From Dermacentor variabilis (taxonomy: Eukaryota > Arthropoda > Arachnida > Ixodida > Ixodidae), in contig NC_134569.1 in the NCBI RefSeq assembly GCF_050947875.1, positions 207,194,127 through 207,258,126 on the forward strand: DNA of 64,000 bases, written 5' to 3'. Position 1 is the first letter of the stretch, and every line of letters begins with the position of its first letter. The notes below the pieces were generated by a model. That model was not told where the DNA came from and made no database searches. It saw only the letters and a program-made list of their open reading frames with translations. The translations under genes and the position numbers were made by a program. This document shows, piece after piece, positions 54,137 through 64,000 of the stretch.

Positions 54137-55670
54137 GCTTATTAAGCGAAAGCCTTAGACCTCTGTTTCAAGGTCCCGTTGTGAGCTACAGAAAATATCA
54201 CGTGACCGAAGGCGGGAAGCGAACCAAAGCGTGTGCAGCAGCGTATAAGAGATGCTTAATGATTAGCAAAGTAATGATTGATTACTGATTCGATAAAGAT
54301 GAATTCGGGTGTATTAAGGAGGGTTAAGGTGGACTAAAGTCGATGAAGGTGCATTAGGAAGAATGAAGGTGGATTAAGGTACATAAAGAAGGACTAGGTT
54401 GGATTAACGTCGATGAAGGCACATTACGGTGAATGAAAGTGCGTTGAGGTGCATTGGGGACGACTATAGAGGATTAGGGTGGATTAAAGTGCATTAGGAT
54501 GGATAAGGGTGGATTAATACGGATTAAGGTGCATTAAGGAGGATTATGGTCGGCTAGGGTGAAATAAAGTGAATGAAGGTGGATTAGGGTGGACTAAGGT
54601 AGATGATTGTGGATTCGGGTGGATTAAGGTGAATTAAGGACGATTATAGGGGATTAGGGTGGATTAAAGAGAACGAGGAAGCATTAGGGTTGATTAAGGG
54701 GAATTGAAGTGCAATAAGGAGCGTTAGAGTAGATTAAGGTCGATGAAGGTGGATTAGGGTGCATTAAGGAGGACTTTCGTGGATTTTGGTGGAATAAAGT
54801 GAATGAAGGTAGATTAAGATCGATGAATCGGGGTTCGGTGGATTAATATTCATTAGGATGATTATGGTAGACTAACCGGGCTTGATACTCAATCAACCCT
54901 AATTTACCTTAGTCCACCCTAATCCACCTTAATGTTCCTTCATCCAGCTTAATACTCCCAATCCACCTTAATACAACCTAATCAACCTACATCACCCCTA
55001 ATGCACCTTAGCCTACCCTATAGGTCTTAATCCTCCTTTATCAATCCTAATCCATCATAATCCGCCTTAATGCTCCTTCATCCACCTTAATCCTTATTCA
55101 TACACATTAATCCAACTTAATCCTGCTTAATAGTTGCAATCTACCTTAATACACCCTAATCCACCTCTATCAGACCTAATCCAGCTCCATGGCCCCTAAT
55201 CCACATTAATCTACCGTAATCCATCCTAATCGATCTTAATCCTGCTTTATCGACCCTAATTCACCTTAATCCACATTAATAGACCTTAATATTCCTTTAT
55301 CCACCTTAGTACTCCCTAATCCTTCTTCATGACCCTAATCCACCCTAATCGGTCTTAATACCCTTTCATCAACCCTTCACCATAATCCGCCTTAATCCTC
55401 CTCCACCCACCTTAATCTTTATTCATGCATCTTAATCCTTCCTAATGCACTCTAATCCACCTTAATCTTCTTTAATATCCTCTAATCAACATTAATTCTC
55501 CCTAATCCACCTTATGTCAATAACTAATGATTCATTAACTTGGTTAATCATTCTCTTATACAGGGGTGGACATGCTTTCGATCACCTCTGGCCTTCCTTG
55601 GGTCAAGTGATACTTCCAGTATACAACGCAAAATTGAAACAGAGATCTAAAGGCTTTCGCCTTAAGACTT
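54137..55670. mobile_element. Large foldback element with 10-bp phased minisatellite arms
   Basis: The whole 1.5 kb is an imperfect palindrome. The outer ends (AAGCGAAAGCCTTAGACCTC at 54144; the complement of AAAGGCTTTCGCCTTAAG at about 55650) pair and continue through CTCTGTTTCA, ATATCACGTGACC-like and TATAAGAGATGATTAA-like blocks. Inside, 54300-54880 is about 58 copies of a degenerate 10-bp unit (consensus GGTGGATTAA), and 54890-55510 is the same unit on the opposite strand (TTAATCCACC). The switch lies near 54885. No ORF was seen. Structure is like foldback-type DNA transposons. Confidence 0.8.
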
Positions 55671-55874
55671 AAAAAAAACTCAATGTTGACTAGCTAACGC
55701 TCATCACCTGCAATACCACGGGTATACTTGCCACTAATTTTTTTCAGCGCGCGAAGCAGCATCTATAATGCTGCACTTTCGACTGAATAACAACAGTCAG
55801 CGACCTGCGAGGTGATCGAGCCGCCCAAGAATATTAAGCATACTGAGGACAACCGCAACAAAAACGCAACAAAA
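55671..55874. other. Nothing recognised
   Basis: Short spacer between the foldback element and the first LINE 5' monomer. Confidence 0.4.
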
Positions 55875-56430
55875 ATTTTGGCTGCAGCGGTGGAGCGCAT
55901 CGTGCACGAAAGCCTGAACGGTCTTCTGTTTTACAGGGAAACCTGATGTTTGATCTGCGCGCCTCGAGACTACCTGGCTGCCTATGCTGCCACCTTTCCT
56001 AAAAATCCGCTAAATGCGACCAGATAACACGGCCAGCTCAGCGGGGGGCGTCTCGCGTCATTTTGGCTGCAGCGGTGGAGCGCATCGTGCACGAAAGCCT
56101 GAACGGTCTTCTGGTTTACAGGTACTGCTACAGACCACTTGGCAGGACGTCGTGGCCTGTGTTGTGGCAGCCCTAGAGGATTATCTTCGGTGTTTTTACC
56201 TTTGAAGGACATTCCTGCCTTTCATCAACAGGGAAACCTGATGTTTGATCTGCGCGCCTCGAGACTACCTGGCTGCCTGTGCTGCCACCTTTCCTGAAAA
56301 TCCGCTAAACGCGACCAGATAACACGACCAGCTCAGCGAGGGGCGTCTCGCGTCATTTTGGCTGCAGCGGTGGAGCGCATCGTGCACGAAAGCCTGAACG
56401 GTCTTCTGTTTTACAGGTTGGTCTATCTCT
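55875..56430 (+). repeat. Tandem 5' monomers of the CR1-like LINE
   Basis: A 63-bp block starting ATTTTGGCTGCAGCGGTGGA occurs at 55875, 56060 and 56355. A 125-bp block starting GGAAACCTGATGTTTGATCT links them (55936 and 56232). The second unit carries an extra 110 bp (56122-56231). Such tandem promoter units precede ORF1 in several LINE families. Multiple copies upstream of an intact ORF1 suggest a complete 5' end. Confidence 0.7.
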
Positions 56431-56597
56431 GTAATTTGAACCTTCCTATTTTTGTGCTCCGCTGCTGCCGCTGCCAAACTGCTTGTCTGTGTCTGCTGCC
56501 AAACTGATTGTCTGCGTTGATCCCTAATGCGTTTTAGCGCATTAAGGGTCAACGGTCATGTGGTGGTGATTGTGGTTGTACGTAAAAGCTGCCTACA

Positions 56598-57485
56598 ATG
56601 TCCCTATGTTGCACGTGCCGTTTAGTTATCGGCGAGCATGACTCAGTTCTGACGTGCTCCGACTGCGGATTTCTTTTTCATATTGGTCAGCGTTCGGGCG
56701 TGAATGAGGCCAAACGAGGAGCCTTCAAGAACAATTGGAAGTGTGAGACATGTCAAGGGAAAGGAAGAAAAAGTGTTGCGCCTGTACAGGGTCAGGTAAA
56801 AGATCCGGAAATCATGGTGAAGCTGGTAGAATTGGATAAGAAGCTTAATTTGCTTTTGGACTTGCCAAGTAAAGTAAGTGGCATTGAGCAATCTATCCAA
56901 ATGCTGTCTGACCAATTTGATGAAATTAAGAGACGTCTGGACTGTCACGAAAAAGACATCAACAATGTAAAGCGTAGGGTGGAAAAGATGGAAGGGGCTC
57001 GAGCCCCTGAGGACCTTAGTAAACTTAGGGATGGCATTCACGCTCTTGAATGGCACAGCAGGCGCCTGAACCTTGAAATTCATGAAGTTCCTGAGACTGA
57101 GGGTGAGAACTTGTTATCTCAGGTAAACGAAATAGCACAACAACTTAACATCGAATGTCTATCGGAGCCGGACGTTGTGGCTATACACAGGCTGCCAGCT
57201 AGGTCGGGCAGGACCCGTGGCATAATTGTGCGCTTCGCGCGTCAGGAACTGCGAAATGCCTGGCTTGCTAAGAAGCGATCACTCAGAGATAGTTCCATGA
57301 AAGTTTTTATTGCCGAGAACATGACAACTCGATCTAGAAAGCTTCTGGCTGCCGCTAAGGAATGCGCAAAACATTCCGGGTATAAGTATGCATGGCACGC
57401 GAATGGGCATGTGCTTGTACGCAAAGAAAATGGTGCGCAGGCTGTAGTCATTAAGCACGAGGATGAGCTTACGACTCTTACTTAG
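56598..57485 (+). CDS. LINE ORF1 protein: PHD-like finger, coiled coil, Baculo_FP-like domain (intact)
   Basis: 295 codons without a stop, the best-kept transposon gene in the window. Residues 4-52 form a PHD-like finger (C4, C7, C20, C23, H28, C49, C52), but the Cys expected four residues after H28 is Arg32. Residues about 73-135 look coiled-coil (LDKKLNLLLDL, IEQSIQMLSDQFDEIKRRLD). Residues about 155-290 resemble the FP25K-like (Baculo_FP) domain found in LINE ORF1 proteins (RLNLEIHEVPETEGENLLSQ, RGIIVRFARQELRNAWLAKK, YKYAWHANGHVLVRKENGAQ). Its family role is binding LINE RNA with ORF2p. The start is the first ATG after the monomers. Confidence 0.85.
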   Translation: MSLCCTCRLVIGEHDSVLTCSDCGFLFHIGQRSGVNEAKRGAFKNNWKCETCQGKGRKSVAPVQGQVKDPEIMVKLVELDKKLNLLLDLPSKVSGIEQSIQMLSDQFDEIKRRLDCHEKDINNVKRRVEKMEGARAPEDLSKLRDGIHALEWHSRRLNLEIHEVPETEGENLLSQVNEIAQQLNIECLSEPDVVAIHRLPARSGRTRGIIVRFARQELRNAWLAKKRSLRDSSMKVFIAENMTTRSRKLLAAAKECAKHSGYKYAWHANGHVLVRKENGAQAVVIKHEDELTTLT

Positions 57486-57499
57486 TATTCCTTGCTTAT

Positions 57500-59755
57500 G
57501 TTCCTTGCTGTTGACCTTATTTCTTTTTCAGCACCATGAATCACTTAGGGTCGGTTTCTAAACATAATGGTTTGCCCACATAGAAGCTGAACAAAAGGGA
57601 ATTAGTTGTGTTCATATTAACGCTAAATCCGTTACTAGCAAAATAGAAGAACTGGAAAGCTTTTTTGTGGGGATAGATAAGCTGTGTGACGTTGTTATGA
57701 TAAGCGAAACCTGGTATACGAAGGACAGTCACATTTTAGAACTTCCGCACATGAAAACATTTTACCTTAATAGGTTAACAAGACGCGGAGGTGGTGTGTG
57801 CCTATTAATGTCTGACCTTATACCTTGTGATATACTTCCTAATTTTTCGCGTACAACGAGTGATTACGAAGTGCTATGTGTTCATTCAGAGAAAGACCTT
57901 TTTGATGTATGCTACCGCCCTCCTGATGGTGTTCTTGCCCATTTTCTTGAATTTTTTGATGATCTGTTATCTTTGCTAATGAACACCGCCTAAACATAAT
58001 TATTGGAGGAAATTTTAATCTAAACATTGGCGCGGATACAGTACGCCGGTCCAATTTTGAAAGGGTATTCATTTCAAATGGTTGTTTAAATACAATTCAC
58101 TCCAGCACTAGAATAACGGAAAATACGGAAACTACGCTTGATTTGTTTATAACGAATTACTCTCCTCAGTGTATCGTAAGTGCTGTTTTGAGTAGTGCTA
58201 TAAGTGACCATATGCCTATTTGCATGTTTGTCAAAACTAGAATAGCTAGCACCTCGCACAGACACACAAGCGGAACCTTCCAGAAAGTAACCGAGGATAC
58301 CCTAACATCTTTTCAAACAGAGCTGAAGCGAATTAACTGGGATGACGTTTTACAGGAACATGATGCTGAATCAGCGCACAATATTTGTCTTAGCAGGTTT
58401 GTTACCGTGTATAAAAACATTTGTTTACAAAGTTAACAGGAGAAAAAAATGCCTCAGAAAGCCATGACTAACGAATGTTCTTTGTAAAAGAATGAAGAAG
58501 CGTGACAAACTATATGCTAAACTCATCAAAACCCGAGAGCCTCTGGATTTAAAAACATTTAAAATGTTTCGTAACAAATTAAGCAAAGAGCTACGGAAAG
58601 CACGTGATGCTTATTTTCTGCAAATGTTCTCGTCTTGTATGAATGACTCAAAGAAACTATGGAATAGACTAAATGCACTTCTGAACAGAAATCAGAGGAT
58701 TGATCGAATTGAACAAATTAGTTTAAGCGGTAGATTGTTGGTAAAGGGGATTTGGCAAACGCTTTCAATGATTATTTTGTACACAGAGACGTTGACCTCA
58801 ATCATCCCATGCCGCACTATGTGCACATCACTCCAAACGCAAACATAATATTTTTTCAGCCACGCATGCCTTCGGATGTATGTTCTGTGTACCTAGGACT
58901 CAAGACATCTCGCAGCTGCGATGCCGATGGTCTTCAGATTCTACCTATAAAATTTGTTATATATGATATAGCCCCTATTTTGACACATATCTGTAATTTG
59001 TGCATTTCCACAGGCGTATTTCCACAAAATATGAAGGTTACTAAGGTAGTAGTATTATTTAAAAAGGGTAATAAATTAGATATAAAAAATTATCGCCCGA
59101 TCTCGATCCTCCCTGTTTTTTCAAAAGGTCTTGAAATAATTATCCTAAGTCAGTTGTCTTCGTTCTGTGAAAAGTACAAGATAATTTCAAATGCTCAATA
59201 CGGTTTCCGTTAAATCAGGTCGACTGAATTAGCTCTTCTCGATCAAAAGGAATTTATATTGCAGAACTTCGAACATGAGCTATTAACAATAGGCATATTT
59301 GTCGACTTTACACAGGCGTTTGATCATATTATTCACTGCATTTTATTCTACAAACTAGAGAAATATGGGATTAGAGGCATTCCACTTCAATTATTAAAAT
59401 CTTATCTTAACTGACGCCAGTTTTTTTCTGTAGGCCACAATACATCGGTAACCAAAGAAATATTTTGTGGCGTCCCACAGGGTAGCATTTCGGGCCCGTT
59501 GCTGTTTAACTTATATGCTAACGATATTGCTTCCATCTACGAAAAGGCGAAATTTATAATTTACGCAGGTGACACAAGTGTTTTCATCTCGTCCGGTTCT
59601 TGTACCAATTTTATTAGTATGGCAAATGACTTCTTGCGCAGCCTATCCTATTGGTCCACTGAGAAATATCTAAAAGTAAATACGGCGAAAACAAAGGCCG
59701 TAATTTTTCATACCAAAGGCATGAGTCTTCTTCCTCCAGATCTAACACTAGCGCA
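57500..59755 (+). pseudogene. CR1-group LINE ORF2 (endonuclease and RT), broken and interrupted
   Basis: The endonuclease has INAKSVTSKIEELESFF, MISETWYTKDS, RGGGVCLLM, CYRPPDG and SDHMPICMF. RT has NYRPISILPVFSKGLE, NAQYGFR, FVDFTQAFDH, CGVPQGSISGPLLFNLYAND and IIYAGDTSVFISS, where the catalytic YADD reads YAGD. It stops near 57,990, 58,435 and 59,214 and changes frame several times. At about 59755, in the RT thumb, it is cut by I-clade LINE copy 2. ORF1 is intact while ORF2 is not, so any mobility would need ORF2p from elsewhere. Confidence 0.85.
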
Positions 59756-60250
59756 TAGATCCCCCGCAGGGCCGTCTGCGTCAGCAGGCGTTTGGTGTGT
59801 GGCGACACCACGTACCCGAGCACACGAGGGTTGGACCCTCCCGCGTGTAGCCGTGCGCGGCTTAGCCGTGTCTGGGGAAAAGGGGATCCTGGGGGTTAAG
59901 CTGATTCTGGGTGTTTGGACCTTTAAGGCCCTCCGGCGGAGGCAACACACCCCTTTGGCCTCTGCTTCACATAGACGGCACCCCCGGACCGACCCACCCG
60001 GGGGACATTGGCAGTCGCCTTTTCCTGTCCTTCTCTCCAATCTTCGTCTTTCTCTCTCGCCTTTTTCATCTTTCCTGTCCTCTCATCACTTCTCCTCACT
60101 TCCTAGTTTCCTGGCGGCAAGAGTTAACCTTGTGTAGCTAGCCAGCCTTGGTTATGCTATATTTGGTTATAGCAGCGATGTACGGCTGGCGTTGGCAGGG
60201 TTTCTCTAGCAGGAACTCCTGTCACGTCCCCCTGTTGGGCTCCATGGTGG

Positions 60251-61542
60251 GTGGTCGTCATCGCGGCCGAAAATCCTACTGTACTCATGGAAAACGCTTT
60301 TCCTAAACTCCCTGATCGCCCTCACAAACGAGGGCGCACCGAAGATCTCTTTCAGTTTTTCGAACGACAAGTCCAGGACTTTCCTAGATATCATGTGATT
60401 CACTCAGAAAACCCAGACAAACTAGTGCGTAACATTTCACCGCTCCTCGTTTCGAAGCCTTTAACTGAAGTTTTTGGAACAGCATATAAGGCGTCGAGAA
60501 TGACAAGTGGTGATCTTCCGTTGGAGCTCCACGATAAGAAGCAGTACGAGAAACTGCCCAAACTTGTCTCATTTGGGGAGGCCCAAATAACAGTAACTCC
60601 ACACCGTACCATGAACACCACCCGCGGCGTTGTCTCGGACGATGACATGCTAGAGCTCACTGAAGCTGAACTCTTGGAGGGCTTCAGTGAACAAAATGTC
60701 ATAAGTGTTAAGAGAATTAAGATGAGGCGAGATGGTAAAGAGATCAAGACTAAACACCTGATACTCACTTTCGGTTCAAGTGTCCTCCCCGAGTCCATCG
60801 AGGCCGGTTATATCAAACTTCGTGTTAGGCCATACGTGCCTAATCCTCTTAGATGCTTTAAGTGCCAAAGGTTCGGCCACAGTTCACAGAACTGTCGAGG
60901 CCGGCTGACATGTGCCAAGTGCAGTGACAATGAACATTCCTCCGAAACATGCCAGAACACTCCACATTGTGTCAACTGTGATGGCGAGCATGCCGCATAC
61001 TAGCGGTCCTGCCCGTCCTGGAAGATAGAAAGGAGATTGTGACAATCAAAGTCAAAGAAAAGATATCTTTCAAAGAGGCACGTAGGCGGGTGTCATACCT
61101 GTCCAAGAGCAGCTTTGCCGATGTGGCACGTAAGGGGGCAGCGTCACAACGGCCTCCGGCGGCTGTCCGACCCACAGGCAATGAGTCGGCAGTTACGCCA
61201 TCTGCCCCCGCGGCGGTTGCAGCTAGCGCTGCTTCGTCAACCGAGGAGAAGGGGCCATCGACTCCGAAGGTGGGCGCAGCCGAGGCTGCCTCAACCTCCC
61301 AGGTTCCTTCCAGTGCTGGCAACGGCCGGCGCAGCCAAATCCCCCAGGGAGCCCCATCGACCTCCGGGCTGGTGGGCGCAGGGGTCTTGCCTTTCAAGGC
61401 AGGACCTTCCCTGGTAACTTCTCGCTCTCAAGAGCACGTGTCCGGCGCCTCACAAGAGGCAATGGACACTACACCTATCCCCACGGCGCGCCAAGCGCCT
61501 AAGGAGCGGCGAGGCTCCCTCGAACGCTCCAGAAAGGGCTGA
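60251..61542 (+). pseudogene. I-clade LINE ORF1 (nucleic-acid binding, zinc knuckles), one stop and one frameshift
   Basis: The first frame (60251-61003) may start at MVVIAAENP or at the later MENAFPKLPDRP (60290), the more usual style. Central region: VISVKRIKMRRDGKEIKTK. Then zinc knuckles CFKCQRFGHSSQNC, CAKCSDNEHSSETC and CVNCDGEH. A TAG after AAY (61001-61003) cuts the third knuckle, and a frame change near 61030 leads into KEKISFKEARRRVSYLSKSS and a Pro/Ala/Ser-rich tail to 61542. The family protein coats LINE RNA. About 86 bp separate it from ORF2. Confidence 0.82.
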
Positions 61543-61628
61543 ACTCCCGTTACAGGGCCTCGAAAAAGCTCTGTAACCTAAGGCATCACCTCCGTTTCCG
61601 TAAACACAGCACCAATTTTTCTTTAAAT

Positions 61629-64000
61629 ATGGATACACAAATCATTCAATGGAATGTCAGAGGTCTTCTTAGGAATCTCGATGATGTGCAAGAACTTATC
61701 CATAAACACAATACAAAAGTGCTGTGTTTACAGGAAACACACTTAAAATCAAGATACACAAACTTTCTTCGACAGTATGTTACTTTTCGCAAAGATCGCG
61801 ATGATGCAATCGCGTCATAGGGAGGTGTTGCAATTGTAATCCAAAAGAGCATAGCATGTCAACATTTACAGCTACGAACGGCCCTTGAAGCAGTGGCGGT
61901 TCGAGCTGTCTTGCTAAACAAACTTATCACTATTTGCTCGATTTATATACCCCCACACTACAAACTAAGCAAACATGAATTTCACTCCTTCATAGATGAA
62001 TTGCCAGAACCTTATGTTGTACTTGGGGATTTCAATGCGCACAACTGCCTGTGGGGCGACTCTCGTATAGATGTGCGAGGTCGTCTTATTGAACAGTTCC
62101 TTTTCTCTTCTGGTGCGTGCCTTCTTAATAAGAAGAAACCGACATATTACTGTCTTGCAAACAATACCTTTTCTTCAATTGATCTCAGCATAGTTTCTCC
62201 TTCTATTCTGCCTGAACTCGAATGGGAAGTTACAAAGAACCCTTACGGAAGCGATCACTTCCCCATAATACTACGAACACATAAAGAAAACGAATATCCA
62301 CCACAGGCACCTCGGTGGAAGATTGAGACAGCTGATTGGGAGAAATTTCGAACTCTTACTCGTATCTCATGGCATGACATCCCCTCGTTAGAAATTGATG
62401 CTGCTGTGGAGTATTTTACAGCCTTGATAATAGATGCCGCATCTAAATTCATATCACAAGTAAATGGCTTGGCATGTAAACGGCGCGTCCCGTGGTGGAA
62501 CGACGAATGTAGGATCGCTAGTAAGAAACAAAACAAAGCGTGGGGGTTGCTACGCGCCTCCCCCACTGCGGAGAATCTTATAAACTTTTAAAAAGTTAAA
62601 TCCCAAGGCAGGCGAATCCGCCGACAGGCCAGAAGAGAGAGCTGGCAGAACTTTTTATCAGGTATCAACTCGTATACAGATGAGGCCAAAGTCTGGAACA
62701 TGGTTAGTAGGACAAGAGGCCGACAAACATACTCCCTCCCTTTGGTAAACACATAAGGCGAAATCCTGCAAGACCAGGCAGATTCACTTGGGGAGCACTT
62801 TCAGCGTGTGTAGAGCTCAATCAATTATTCCCCGTTCTTTCTTAAGCATAAAGAAATAATACAATGTAAGCCAATCATCCGAATTTCCAGGCAGAATGAA
62901 CCGTATAACCGGCCTTTCAGTATTGCCGAGTTGAGAGCTGCCTTGAACACATGCAAAAGCACTGCACCGGGACCTGACAGAGTCATGTATGACACGATCA
63001 GAAACCTACATACTGACACACAAGTTACACTACTTACACTATTCAACACTATTTGGGCTTCCGGATACCTCCCATCCACATGGAATGAAGCGATTGTGGT
63101 TCCTGTTCTGAAGCACGGAAAAGACCCCTCCTTGGCGGCAAGTTACCGTCCGACAGCTCTAACTAATTGTCTGTGTAAGCTTTTTGAAAAAATGATCAAT
63201 CGCAGACTTATAAATTTCCTTGAGCTCAACAATATGCTCGATCCCTATCAGTGTGGATTCCGAGAAGGGCGGTCCACAACCGATCACCTTGTGCGCATGG
63301 AAGGAAATATCCGCGATGCCTTTATACATAAACAGTTTTTTCTATCGATATTCCTCGATATGGAGAAGGCATATGACACGGCATGGCGTTACGGGATCTT
63401 GCGAGACCTGTCGGAAATTGGCATCCGTGCAAATATGCTGAACACAATTGAAAGCTATTTGTCAAATCGTACCTTCCGAGTAAAAGTCGGCAATGAACTG
63501 TCACGTCCCTATACGCAAGAAACCGGCGTACTCCAGCGAGGCGTGCTCAGCTGCACTCTCTTTATCGTTAAGATGAACATGCTACGTGCTTCACTACCAC
63601 TTGCCATTTTTTATTCCGTATACGTAGACGATATACAAATTGACTTCAAATCCTACAACCTCACAGTATGTGAAAGAGAGGTACAGCAGGGCTTGAACAA
63701 GGTTTCCAAGTGGGCAGACCAAAACGAATTTAAGGTCAACCCCCACAAAAGTTCTTGTGTTCTCTTCACAAGAAAGACAGGCCTGGTCCCAGATCCTTGT
63801 GTAGAACTGGGCGGACAACAAATTCCTGTCAGCAAAGAACACAAATTCCTTGGTGTTATTCTTGACTCCAGGCTCACTTTCATTCCTCACATAAAACATC
63901 TTAAAGAAAAATGTCTTAGAACAATGAACTTACTTAAAATCCTGTCCCACACAACGTGGGGTAGCGACAGACAGTGTTCATTGAATATTTACAAGAGCCT
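61629..64000 (+). pseudogene. I-clade LINE ORF2, partial at window edge, broken
   Basis: Starts MDTQIIQWNVRGLLRNLDDV. The endonuclease has CLQETHLKS, VVLGDFNAHN and NPYGSDHFPI. RT has SYRPTALTNCLCKLFEKMIN, QCGFREGRSTTDHL, IFLDMEKAYDTAW, RGVLSCTLF and YVDDIQIDF. Stops lie near 61818, 62589, 62755 and 62812, plus frame changes near 61850 and around 63200-63700. The 61893-62591 frame holds most of the endonuclease intact. It differs from copy 1 in which sites are broken. Confidence 0.85.

Larger units (their letters stand above)
59758..64000 (+). mobile_element. I-clade LINE copy 2, inserted in the CR1-group LINE (runs off window)
   Basis: Starts CCCCGCAGGGCCGTCTGCGT, as does copy 1 at 42338. 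It keeps the 5' UTR (to about 60250) and the complete ORF1 region that copy 1 lacks. ORF2 runs from 61629 past the right edge, so the 3' end and target duplication cannot be seen. Confidence 0.88.

Noticed and set aside
54300..55510. GGATTAGGG-like units as interstitial telomere repeat
   Set aside because: The period is 10 bp with consensus GGTGGATTAA, not the arthropod TTAGG unit, and the tract is an inverted pair inside a foldback element.
54300..55510. Regular repeats as a CRISPR array
   Set aside because: Contiguous degenerate 10-bp units without spacers, in a eukaryotic genome.

Overview
The window is nuclear DNA of an arthropod, most likely a hard tick (Ixodidae, probably Rhipicephalus or a close relative). 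The best evidence is a tRNA-derived SINE that I recognise from memory as the tick 'Ruka' family. There is also a very high load of decayed retrotransposons, introns with GT/AG borders and tick-style hairpin repeats. Nothing looks prokaryotic: there are no operons, no ribosome binding sites and no CRISPR array.

The main find is one split host gene on the minus strand, running from a TATA-box promoter near 39.39 kb down to the left edge of the window. Seven coding exons (39208-39259, 37178-37320, 32648-32740, 21935-22073, 10764-10804, 10076-10145, 100-163) encode a classical short-chain dehydrogenase/reductase (SDR). The first six join in frame at GT/AG sites and carry the TGxxxGIG dinucleotide-binding motif, NCAG, the catalytic Ser and the Lys. 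The position of the catalytic Tyr reads Ala. One exon, between 163 and 10076, was not found, and the 3' end lies outside the window. Introns 3 and 4 exceed 10 kb and are filled with transposons.

Layout. 0.5-1.4 kb: a degenerate ATGACGA-rich array. 1.4-6.9 kb: two decayed Ty3/gypsy elements. 8.5 kb: a hairpin repeat. 11.8-17.6 kb: a nest of minus-strand Ty3/gypsy pieces, split by a plus-strand CR1/L2-like LINE and by LTRs lying in (TA)n tracts, one of which contains a SINE with perfect target duplications. 22.9-32.2 kb: ends of I-clade LINEs, RTE-like LINE pieces, a broken Ty3/gypsy element with gag to integrase, and a mariner relic. 33.2-34.4 kb: a Penelope-like element with a GIY-YIG endonuclease remnant. 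35.4-36.4 kb: a 995-bp element with 28-bp terminal inverted repeats. 36.4-42.1 kb: SINEs and an unnamed dispersed repeat.

From 42.3 to 47.1 kb lies an end-to-end I-clade LINE with RNase H and a perfect 15-bp target duplication. Next come a solo LTR, a second hairpin repeat, a minus-strand CR1-like LINE end and a full SINE. 54.1-55.7 kb is a 1.5-kb foldback element whose arms are a degenerate minisatellite with a 10-bp period. 55.9-59.8 kb is a LINE with tandem 5' monomers and an intact ORF1 (PHD-like finger, coiled coil, Baculo_FP-like domain). A second I-clade LINE is inserted into its RT and runs off the right edge.

Apart from the SDR exons and the one intact LINE ORF1, I see no gene likely to make a full-length protein. 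All family assignments are by reading motifs; no database search was run.
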